Origin: Acidovorax sp. A79
Lineage (GTDB): Bacteria; Pseudomonadota; Gammaproteobacteria; Burkholderiales; Burkholderiaceae_C
Direction: 5' to 3'
Assembly: GCF_041154505.1 (NCBI RefSeq)
Contig: NZ_AP028672.1
Coordinates: 3,512,501-3,576,500 of the forward strand
DNA length: 64,000 nucleotides
Both the position numbers and the translations under genes were made by a program. Of this stretch, positions 26,719 to 33,900 are shown in pieces; within the stretch, counting starts at the first letter, position 1, and each line of letters begins with the position of its first letter. The notes beneath the pieces are model-generated. The model searched no databases. It worked only from the letters and a program-made list of their open reading frames with translations, and was not told where the DNA came from.

Positions 26719-27513
26719 ATGAAACTGAAAGACAAGGTGGTGCTCGTCACGGGTGCCGGTACCCTGCGCAAGGACTTCACGGACGCAGGGCAGGTGGGCA
26801 ATGGGACCGCGTGTGCGCTCACCTTCGCGCGGGAAGGCGCGATCGTGGTTTGTGCAGACCGCTCGCTGGACGCCGCCGGGCTCGCTGCAAAGATGATTCA
26901 CGGGGAATCCGGCCGCGCCCAGGCCGTGCAGATGGACGTCACCGACACGGCGCAAGTGAACGATGTCGTGCGCCAGCTTCTGTCGCAGCACGGGCGCATC
27001 GACGTGTTGCACAACAACGTGGGCATTGAAATGCAGGGCGACCTCCTGGAGGTGAAGGATGAGGACTGGGACCGGGTCATGGAGATCAACCTTCGCGGAG
27101 CGATGGCCACGTCACGTGCTGTGGTGCCCGGGATGCGCGCCCGCAAGTCGGGCTCCATCATCAATGTCTCGTCCACGGCAAGCCTGAAGTGGAGCCCCAT
27201 GCAGTTTCTGTCGTACAGCACGTCCAAAGCCGGCCTGAACCACATGACCCGTGTCATTGCCCGGCAATATGCCGCGGACCAGGTGCGTTGCAACTGCATC
27301 ATCCCCGGCATGATCCGCACCCCCCATGCCGACGCTCTGTACGGCGGCGCGGAAGAGGCTGCAGCCGGCCACCGGGCCCGTGATGCGCGATGCCCGATGG
27401 GGCGCCAGGGTTCGCCCTGGGACATCGCCAAGGCCGCGCTGTTTCTTGCCTCGGACGATTCGTCCTACATCACCGGGGTCCAGTTGGTCGTCGATGGGGG
27501 CTCGAGCTTGTAG
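26719..27513 (+). CDS. SDR-family oxidoreductase
   Basis: 264 residues of classical SDR type: VVLVTGAG at the N-terminus, HNNVGIEM (NNAG variant), INVSSTAS with the catalytic Ser, YSTSK with Tyr and Lys, and a GxQLVVDGGSSL C-terminus. The dinucleotide loop is longer than usual (TGAG to GNG is spaced by about 12 residues), as in a subgroup with GWGNGKA-type loops. It probably oxidises or reduces a hydroxy/keto intermediate of the LacI-controlled pathway. Operator 3 overlaps its promoter region. Confidence 0.88.
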   Translation: MKLKDKVVLVTGAGTLRKDFTDAGQVGNGTACALTFAREGAIVVCADRSLDAAGLAAKMIHGESGRAQAVQMDVTDTAQVNDVVRQLLSQHGRIDVLHNNVGIEMQGDLLEVKDEDWDRVMEINLRGAMATSRAVVPGMRARKSGSIINVSSTASLKWSPMQFLSYSTSKAGLNHMTRVIARQYAADQVRCNCIIPGMIRTPHADALYGGAEEAAAGHRARDARCPMGRQGSPWDIAKAALFLASDDSSYITGVQLVVDGGSSL

Positions 27514-27651
27514 CCACACATGGCAGGCAAGGGCCAGCGCTGCGGGTGCGAACAGCGCCCTGGCCGGAGCCTTTTTTGGAGGCGGGAAAGAAAGAAGAAT
27601 GCCAGCAGGGCGGGGGCGCCGATCGGGCCGATGGGCAAGAATGGAGCGCTG

Positions 27652-28710
27652 ATGAAAGATCCGACCCACACCCTTCCCGCCCTGCGGGGCGGCCTGCTTG
27701 CGTTGCTGGCGGCCGTCCTGTTTGGCATCAGCACGCCGCTGGTGCAGAAACTCGGCCTGGGCGTTGGCCCGTTCACCACGGCGGCGCTGCTCTATGCAGG
27801 CGCTGCCTTCATCGGCGCACTGCTGCGCCAGCCCGCCGAGCGGGAGGCGCGCCTGCGGCGTTCAGACTTTCCGCGCCTGCTGGCGATGGCCTTGCTGGGC
27901 GCCAGCATCGGCCCCGTGGCCCTGGCCTGGGGTCTGCAGCGCACGAGCGGCACCGGCGCGTCGCTGATGCTGACCCTGGAGGCGCTGTTCACGGCCTTGC
28001 TGGCATGGCGCCTCTACGGCGAAACCATGGACCGCAGAGTGGGACTGGCCGTGGCACTGCTGCTGGCCGGCGGGATCGCCCTCGTGCTGGACCAGGGGCA
28101 GAGCGGAAACAGCAGCCAGTTCTGGGGACTGATGGCCGTTGTGGGCGCCACGGCAGCCTGGGGCCTGGACAACACGCTGTCACGTGCGCTGGCGGAGCGT
28201 GACCCGGGGCAGGTCGTGGTGGCGAAGGCCGTGCTGGGCGTCACCGCCACGCTGGCGCTGGCCTGGCTGACGGACGAGCCCGCTCCCGCGGCGGGGCCCG
28301 CCCTGGGGCTTCTGGCCGTGGGTGCAAGCGGCTATGGCCTGAGCCTGCATTTCTACCTGCTCGCACAGCGCGCGCTCGGGGCGGCACGCACGGGATCGGT
28401 ATTTGCCTTTGCCCCGTTCATGGGCGCGGCGCTGGCGCTCATGCTGGGGGATCGCCCCGGGGGGTGGGGCATGCCGCCGGGGGGCGTGCTGATGCTGCTG
28501 GGGGTGGCCGTTCATTTGATGGAGTCGCATCACCACGAGCATGCGCACGAGTTCCTGGAACATGAGCACGCCCACACCCATGACGACGGTCACCATGGGC
28601 ACGCCCATGAGCCCATGCCCGCGGGGCCGCACAGCCATGTGCACGTCCACGGTCCGGTGCGGCACCGCCACGCCCACGTGCCGGATGCCCATCATTCGCA
28701 CAGGCACTGA
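27652..28710 (+). CDS. EamA/DMT-family transporter with a histidine-rich C-terminal tail
   Basis: 352 residues from ATG 27652. Ten hydrophobic segments of two EamA repeats occupy about residues 8-287 (for example LLALLAAVLFGISTPLVQKL, LLGVAVHLMES). The last ~60 residues are a tail rich in His with some Asp/Glu (HHHEHAHEFLEHEHAHTHDDG and onward to HHSHRH), typical of Zn/Ni/Co-binding loops. DMT proteins export or import small metabolites. The tail suggests metal sensing or metal transport (inference). It is monocistronic, 139 bp after the SDR gene. Confidence 0.85.
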   Translation: MKDPTHTLPALRGGLLALLAAVLFGISTPLVQKLGLGVGPFTTAALLYAGAAFIGALLRQPAEREARLRRSDFPRLLAMALLGASIGPVALAWGLQRTSGTGASLMLTLEALFTALLAWRLYGETMDRRVGLAVALLLAGGIALVLDQGQSGNSSQFWGLMAVVGATAAWGLDNTLSRALAERDPGQVVVAKAVLGVTATLALAWLTDEPAPAAGPALGLLAVGASGYGLSLHFYLLAQRALGAARTGSVFAFAPFMGAALALMLGDRPGGWGMPPGGVLMLLGVAVHLMESHHHEHAHEFLEHEHAHTHDDGHHGHAHEPMPAGPHSHVHVHGPVRHRHAHVPDAHHSHRH

Positions 28711-28751
28711 GGGGCCCCGCAGCCCTCAGCGCATGCGACGGCGGCGTGCGT

Positions 28752-28789
28752 CCCGGGCCAGAAATGGGGCTATCCATTTCTGGCCCGGG
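28752..28789. repeat. Perfect 16-bp inverted repeat between convergent genes
   Basis: CCCGGGCCAGAAATGG (28752-28767) and its exact complement (28774-28789) flank a 6-nt loop. There is no T-run, so it is a weak classical terminator in either direction. It could act as a bidirectional RNA-stabilising hairpin or be a mobile palindromic repeat. Confidence 0.6.
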
Positions 28790-28848
28790 GTCGGTCCAGG
28801 CCGGGCCGGTTCATGGCGGTCGAGATGCCGTGGAATGCCGGGTTTTTC

Positions 28849-29568
28849 TCACGGAGTCTCCTCCTGAAGGCCTGGCTCGATACCGTCCAGCCAGGCGGTG
28901 AAAGCCGCCCGTGCCGCCAGCGGCAAACCGGGTTGCAAGGCTTGCGCTTCGGCGCGCAATGCGCGCGGATCGATGCCCGCCTGCGCGAGTTCGCAGGCAT
29001 GGCCGACCAGCCATCGCTCGATCTGGCGGGGGTCGGCTTCCAGATGACATTGCAGCGCCAGCACGTGGCGTCCCATGCGGAAGGCCTGGTTGGCGCAGGT
29101 GGGTGTACCCGCCAGTCGCGTTGCCCCCTCGGGAATGTCGAAGCGGTCGCCATGCCAGTGCAGCACGGGCATGTGGGCCAGCGCCGCCAGCGGCGATGCC
29201 TCGCCTTCCGGGGTCAGCACCAGGGGCGCAAAGCCGATTTCCTTGATGCCCATGCTGGCAACACCCGCACCCAGGGCGCGGGCAATCAGCTGCGCGCCCA
29301 GGCAGATGCCCAGCAGCGGTCGCCGGCTTTGCAGCCGCTGACGTATCACCGCCAGCTCGTCGTGGATGAAGGGGTAGATGTGGTCATCGAAAGCGCCGAT
29401 GGGGCCGCCCAGCACCACCAGCAGATCCGCCGCGGTCGTGTCCACGGCGTGCAGATCATCCGTGGTGGCGTCCAGATAGCGCACGGCATAGCCACGCGCC
29501 GCCAGCAGCGGCTCGAGCGTGCCCAGGTCTTCAAAATGCAGATGGCGCAGGGCAATGGCGGTTTTCAT
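28849..29568 (-). CDS. Class I glutamine amidotransferase-like protein
   Basis: 239 residues from ATG 29568. GATase1 features: VVLGGPIGAFDD, the nucleophile loop LLGICLGAQLIARALG (Cys) and ALQCHLEAD with the catalytic His and Glu. It is a stand-alone domain with no synthase partner, like the GMP-synthase-related glutamine amidotransferases of unknown acceptor. It overlaps the upstream yggS by 4 nt, so it is part of the benE-yggS-amidotransferase operon. Confidence 0.85.
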   Translation of the reverse strand: MKTAIALRHLHFEDLGTLEPLLAARGYAVRYLDATTDDLHAVDTTAADLLVVLGGPIGAFDDHIYPFIHDELAVIRQRLQSRRPLLGICLGAQLIARALGAGVASMGIKEIGFAPLVLTPEGEASPLAALAHMPVLHWHGDRFDIPEGATRLAGTPTCANQAFRMGRHVLALQCHLEADPRQIERWLVGHACELAQAGIDPRALRAEAQALQPGLPLAARAAFTAWLDGIEPGLQEETP

Positions 29569-30380
29569 GGGCGTGGCTCCTGGGTGCTGGGCTCGCCGGG
29601 CCAGTAGTGGCTGTCGGGCAGGGGGCGGGCGCCAAAGATGGCCTGGCCGACACGCACCACCGTGGCGCCTTCCTCGATGGCGATCTCGAAATCGCCGGAC
29701 ATGCCCATGGACAGCTCCTCCAAGGCGATGCTGGCGGGCGCACTCTGGCGCAACTGGTCGCGCAAAGTGCGCAGCAGAATGAAGCACTGGCGCACCCGCT
29801 CGGCATCGGAAGAAAACAGCGCGAGCGTCATCAGCCCGCGCACGCGCAGTGCCGGGAAAGCGGGCAGGGCGCGCAGGAACGCCGGAACGTCCTCGGGCGT
29901 CAGGCCGTACTTGCTGGCCTCGCCGGAGGTGTTGACCTGCACGAACACATCCAGCGCGCGGCCCTCGGCCTGCAGACGGCGCTCCAGCGCCTCGGCTACG
30001 CGCAGACTGTCCAAAGCCTGGAACTCACTGGCGAAGCGCGCCACCAGCCTGGCCTTGTTGGTCTGCAGATGGCCGATGACCGACCAGTGCAGATCGGCCA
30101 GGTCCTGCATGGCTTCCCATTTGCCGAAGGCTTCCTGCACCTTGTTTTCACCCAGCAGGCGGCAACCCGCCGCGTAGGCCAGGCGCAGGCTGGACTCGGG
30201 CTTGGTCTTGCTCACCGGCAGCAGGCGCACCCCGGCCGGGTCGCGCCCCGCGCGGCGGCAGGCGGCATCCATGCGGGCGCGCACCACCGCCAAGTTGCGC
30301 CGCAAGTCATCGACGGAAGCTGCCTGCGGATAGCGGCCATGCTGGCCGTGGCGGGTCTGGGTGTCCGGTGGCTCAAGCAT
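29565..30380 (-). CDS. YggS/PLPBP-family PLP homeostasis protein (paralog 1)
   Basis: 271 residues from ATG 30380. The alanine-racemase-like TIM barrel shows LLPVSKTKP (PLP lysine), LLGENKVQEA, HWSVIGHLQTNKA, VQVNTSGEASKYGL, GLMTLA, LSMGMSGDFEIAI and GATVVRVGQAIFG. It is about 30 residues longer at the N-terminus than typical YggS and differs from the copy at 62934. It overlaps benE by 8 nt. The product binds PLP and buffers cellular PLP, with no known catalytic activity. Confidence 0.88.
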   Translation of the reverse strand: MLEPPDTQTRHGQHGRYPQAASVDDLRRNLAVVRARMDAACRRAGRDPAGVRLLPVSKTKPESSLRLAYAAGCRLLGENKVQEAFGKWEAMQDLADLHWSVIGHLQTNKARLVARFASEFQALDSLRVAEALERRLQAEGRALDVFVQVNTSGEASKYGLTPEDVPAFLRALPAFPALRVRGLMTLALFSSDAERVRQCFILLRTLRDQLRQSAPASIALEELSMGMSGDFEIAIEEGATVVRVGQAIFGARPLPDSHYWPGEPSTQEPRP

Positions 30381-31638
30381 TGGCCTGGTTCCTTTCCCTC
30401 TTGACGATCGCGGGCTCTGCGGCCAGTGCCGCGGTGGCGGGGCGCCCGCGGCGCGGTAGCGTGCCATTGAGCACGGCGTGGGCCGCCAGGCCCACCACCA
30501 GGCCCCAGAACGCACCACCGATGCCCAACAGCGTGATGTTGGCCGCCGCAGCCAGGAAGGTGATCAGCGACGCTTCGCGCGTCTTCACGTCGGCCAGGGC
30601 AGTGGCCAAGCTGCCGCCGATGGTGCCCAGCAGCGCCAGGCCCGCCAGCGTCGTGATGAAGGTCGCCGGGAGGGCCATGAAGACGGCGGCCAGTGTGACC
30701 CCGAACACGCCTACGAGGATGTAGCTCACGCCTGCGGCGATGCCTGCAATCCAGCGCTTGGACGGATCTTCGTGCGCCTCCCGGCCCGTGGCGATGGCGG
30801 CCGTGATGGCGGCCACGTTGAAGGCATGCGAACCGAACGGCGCCATCAGCAGCGAGCCGAGCCCGGTCAGCGCCACGATGGGATTGGCGCTGGTCTTGAA
30901 CCCGTCATTGCGCAGCACCAGCATGCCGGGCATGTACTGGCCGGTCAGCGTGATGAGAAACAGCGGCAAGGCCACGCTCAGCAACGCGTTGAGCGAGAAC
31001 GCCGGCATGGTGAAGACCGGGGCGGCGAGCCTCAACGACAGTCCCGACAGGTCCACCCGGTCCTGCATGAGCAGAAAGAGCAGGCCCAGCGCCAGGATGC
31101 CCACGACGGCATAGCGTGCACTGAGCCGCTTGAGCACCAAGTAGGTCGCGATCAGCAAGCCAGCCAGTACCGGATCGATGCCCATGCCGCCGAAAGCCTG
31201 GATGCCGAACTGCAGCAGGATGCCCGCGAGCAAGCCTGCGGCCACGCCCGGAGGAATCAGCCGGATCAAGCGGTCGAACCAGCCTGACAGCCCCAGCGCC
31301 ACAAAGGCCGCGGCAGAGATCAGGTACGCGCCCACCGCTTCGGCATAGGGCGTGGTCGCCAGCGCCGTCACCAGGAACGCTGCAGCCGGCGTGGACCACG
31401 CGGTAATGATCGGCTCGCGCGTCCGCCAGCTCAGCACCAGCCCCGTGACACCCACGCCAATCGAGATCGACCACACCCACGATGCCGTCAGCTCCGGGCT
31501 CAGGCCTGCCACCCTGGCCGCCTGGAACACGAGAATGAAGGTACCGCCGTAGTTGACGATGACGGAAATGAGGCCCGCAACAATGGGATGGGCGAGATCG
31601 GACCAGCGGGAAGAGGAGGCGGGCGGTGGGGACGGCAT
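30373..31638 (-). CDS. benE: BenE-family benzoate/H+ symporter-like transporter
   Basis: 421 residues from ATG 31638. About 11-12 hydrophobic segments with family motifs such as SVIVNYGGTFILVFQAARVAGL, PIITAWSTPAAAFLVT and GQYMPGMLVLRNDGF. BenE proteins import benzoate, but many relatives act on other aromatic acids or nucleobases, so the substrate here is open. No ben/cat genes are nearby. It is divergent from the MocR-type regulator with direct repeats between the two. Confidence 0.8.
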   Translation of the reverse strand: MPSPPPASSSRWSDLAHPIVAGLISVIVNYGGTFILVFQAARVAGLSPELTASWVWSISIGVGVTGLVLSWRTREPIITAWSTPAAAFLVTALATTPYAEAVGAYLISAAAFVALGLSGWFDRLIRLIPPGVAAGLLAGILLQFGIQAFGGMGIDPVLAGLLIATYLVLKRLSARYAVVGILALGLLFLLMQDRVDLSGLSLRLAAPVFTMPAFSLNALLSVALPLFLITLTGQYMPGMLVLRNDGFKTSANPIVALTGLGSLLMAPFGSHAFNVAAITAAIATGREAHEDPSKRWIAGIAAGVSYILVGVFGVTLAAVFMALPATFITTLAGLALLGTIGGSLATALADVKTREASLITFLAAAANITLLGIGGAFWGLVVGLAAHAVLNGTLPRRGRPATAALAAEPAIVKRERNQANA

Positions 31639-31720
31639 GTGGGATCGGGGCTCCTGAAAGTGGCGCCATGGAGCGGGCCATGGTGCTGATTTATAGACTT
31701 GAAATGGCATACTGTGCCCA

Positions 31721-31756
31721 GCCAATTTTTCAATGAGATACCGGCCAATTGTTCAA
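31721..31756. promoter_or_regulatory. MocR-type direct-repeat operator (GCCAATT-T/G-TTCAA x2)
   Basis: GCCAATTTTTCAA (31721-31733) and GCCAATTGTTCAA (31744-31756) are direct repeats differing at one base, with starts 23 bp apart, about two helical turns. MocR/PdxR regulators typically bind direct repeats in divergent promoters. The second repeat overlaps the predicted TTG start of the regulator. Confidence 0.7.
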
Positions 31757-33233
31757 GCATGCGCAACTTGAATCCGTGAAAGCCTGGGTGCTCGATCCAG
31801 CGCATGGCGCTTTGCCCCTGCACGCGCGCATTCAGCGCGCCATCCGGCAACTCATCCTCGACGGTGCGCTGGAGGTGGGGGCACCGCTGCCTGCGTCGCG
31901 CGCACTGGCAAAGTCGCTGGGCCTGTCTCGCGACACGGTGGAGGCGGCATACAGCCAGCTGCATGCCGACGGGTTTATCGAACGGCGCGTGGGCAGCGGC
32001 AGCTTCGTTTCGGAGAGGGCTCAGCGTTTGCGGGGGCGGGGCACGGGGCGGCGCCCTGCGGCACGGCGGGAACCTCTGCGGTTGAGCCAGCGCGGATCGG
32101 CCATGTTCCGCGGCGGTGGGGTGCGGGACTTTCTGGCTCCCCGCCCGTTCGCTCCCGGCGTGCCGGAAACGCGCGGCTTCCCGCTGGCCACCTGGGAGCG
32201 GCTGGAGCGGCAGGTGCTGAAGGACTGGGGCACCACGGCACTGCTGCACAGCCCACCGCAAGGGATGGAGCCGCTACGGCGTGCGATTGCGAACTACGTC
32301 AATCTCGAACGCGGCGCGCATGCCACGGCCGAGCGTGTGCTGGTGCTCACCAGCTCCCAGCAGGCCCTGACCCTGTGCGCTACCGTGCTGCTGGACGCTG
32401 GCGACCGCATCTTCGTTGAAGACCCCGTGTACCACGGCGCGCGCAAGGCGTTCGACGCCGCGGGGCTGGAATGTGTGCCCGTGCCGCTGGATGGGGAGGG
32501 AATGCGGGTGGAGCCTCTGCGCAAGGCGCGGCAACCGGGCAAGGCGGTGTTTCTCACGCCTTCGCATCAATTTCCGACCGGAGCGACCCTGGCGCTGGAC
32601 CGGCGGCTGGACATCATCGAATGGGCCCGGCAGCACCAGGCCTGGATCATCGAGGATGACTACGACAGCGAGTTCCATTACGCGGGCAAGCCCACGGCCT
32701 GCGTGCAGGGCCTGGACCCGAACCAGCGAACGATCTACATCGGCACATTCACGAAGTCGATGTTTCCGGGCTTGCGCATTGCCTTCATGGTGCTGCCGCC
32801 CGAACTCGTGGCTCCGATGACCGCCGCACGCACCCTGCTGGATGGCCACAGCGCGCCGATTCCGCAACTGACCCTGGCGCGCTTCATGGAGGGTGGCCAT
32901 TTCGGGGCCCACGTGCGGACCATGCGTGCCGTCTATTGTGAGCGGCGCGATGCCCTGGAACTGCTCGTGCGCAGGCACCTGGCGGACTTCGTCGAGCCTG
33001 AAGTGCCGGACGGCGGCATGCAAATGCCCTGCCGGTTCATTCGCGACATTCCCGAGCTGGAAGCCATGGGCGCAGCGCAGCGTGCCGGTATCGATCTGCT
33101 GGGACTGACGCCATTGCATGCAGCGGGCACGAGCCGGGCCGGATTCCTCATGGGATTTGCCGCGTATGCGCCGAAGGAACTGGAGACCGCTGTGAAGAAG
33201 CTCGCGCAGGTGTTGCGCACGCTGGATCGTTGA
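31749..33233 (+). CDS. MocR/PdxR-family transcriptional regulator (GntR HTH + aminotransferase fold)
   Basis: 494 residues from TTG 31749. Residues ~20-85 are a GntR-type winged HTH (LHARIQRAIRQLILDGALEVGAPLPASRALAKSLGLSRDTVE), and residues ~115-494 are a class I aminotransferase-like domain with SSQQALTLCATVL and GTFTKSMFPGLR, the latter containing the PLP lysine. It likely senses PLP or a PLP-amino-acid adduct and controls the divergent benE-yggS-amidotransferase operon. The start could be a downstream GTG, because the TTG lies inside an operator repeat. Confidence 0.86.
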   Translation: MFKHAQLESVKAWVLDPAHGALPLHARIQRAIRQLILDGALEVGAPLPASRALAKSLGLSRDTVEAAYSQLHADGFIERRVGSGSFVSERAQRLRGRGTGRRPAARREPLRLSQRGSAMFRGGGVRDFLAPRPFAPGVPETRGFPLATWERLERQVLKDWGTTALLHSPPQGMEPLRRAIANYVNLERGAHATAERVLVLTSSQQALTLCATVLLDAGDRIFVEDPVYHGARKAFDAAGLECVPVPLDGEGMRVEPLRKARQPGKAVFLTPSHQFPTGATLALDRRLDIIEWARQHQAWIIEDDYDSEFHYAGKPTACVQGLDPNQRTIYIGTFTKSMFPGLRIAFMVLPPELVAPMTAARTLLDGHSAPIPQLTLARFMEGGHFGAHVRTMRAVYCERRDALELLVRRHLADFVEPEVPDGGMQMPCRFIRDIPELEAMGAAQRAGIDLLGLTPLHAAGTSRAGFLMGFAAYAPKELETAVKKLAQVLRTLDR

Positions 33234-33611
33234 AGGCGGCCGCCCAGTCCGTGGCTGGGAAGGTTTCGGATCCGTCGAGGTTGCTGCCGAAGCCCCATGG
33301 CCATTCTGTGGATGCGCAGCGCGGCCATCCACCCGCAGCGACACCCCCCAGCCGCAAGGCGCCCAGCGTATGGGGGCGGTCTGTCGGCTCATTGGCCACC
33401 GGCACGGGCCGGACAAGCCCGGGGTTGTCTTTCCTTCAGGCACATGCCGCGTCCGGGGTGAACGCGGGCGCAGGGCATCACCGCGCGGCATGTGCGGATT
33501 TCCAGCCTCTCCGGTTTTTTGGGATGGATTTTCATCCAGGAATGCGGGAAAGGTGCCGCCATGGAAATGGAAATCTCTTTGAAATCAATGACTTCCAAGG
33601 ATGGCGCCGTG
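33234..33611. other. Long upstream region of the pga operon with a 12-bp inverted repeat
   Basis: No gene is evident in these 380 bp. A perfect 12-bp inverted repeat, GCACATGCCGCG (33440-33451) and CGCGGCATGTGC (33484-33495), is spaced by 32 bp, with arm centres 44 bp apart. It lies 120-175 bp upstream of the sigma54 promoter, the distance at which NtrC-family enhancers are found, so it is the best candidate regulator site. Confidence 0.5.
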
Positions 33612-33627
33612 TGGCACATGCGTTGCT
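33612..33627 (+). promoter_or_regulatory. Sigma54 (-24/-12) promoter for the pga operon
   Basis: TGGCAC-ATGCG-TTGCT fits the consensus TGGCAC-N5-TTGCW exactly in spacing and in the GG and GC elements. The orientation is toward pgaA, and the predicted transcription start is about 12 bp downstream, leaving a leader of about 260 nt. A sigma54 activator (DctD-like) is encoded at the end of the same cluster. Confidence 0.75.
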
Positions 33628-33700
33628 AGATGGACATTCGTTGATCGGTTCATCGATTGCAGAAATGGATGTCGTGTGAACCATCTTCTCGCGTGATTTC

Positions 33701-33724
33701 AAGCCGCCATGAACAAGGCGGCTT
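33701..33724 (+). other. Leader hairpin upstream of pgaA
   Basis: AAGCCGCC (33701-33708) pairs with GGCGGCTT (33717-33724) around an 8-nt loop. It lies in the presumed sigma54-derived leader, about 180 nt before the pgaA start. No T-run follows, so it is more likely an RNA-stability or regulator-binding element than a terminator. Confidence 0.4.
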
Positions 33725-33900
33725 CGTCCAACACAGGTTCAGGAACCCCCATCTCCATGCTGTCACACCCCAAGCCGCACGCCCCTCCACCCTGCCTCCA
33801 CCCGTCTTGCCAGGCAGTCATCGGCGATGACGGCGAGCGCCTGGGGCGTGCATGGGCGCCGCGCACTGCTGCCAAATTCCATCGATAGCCGGATTGCCGA

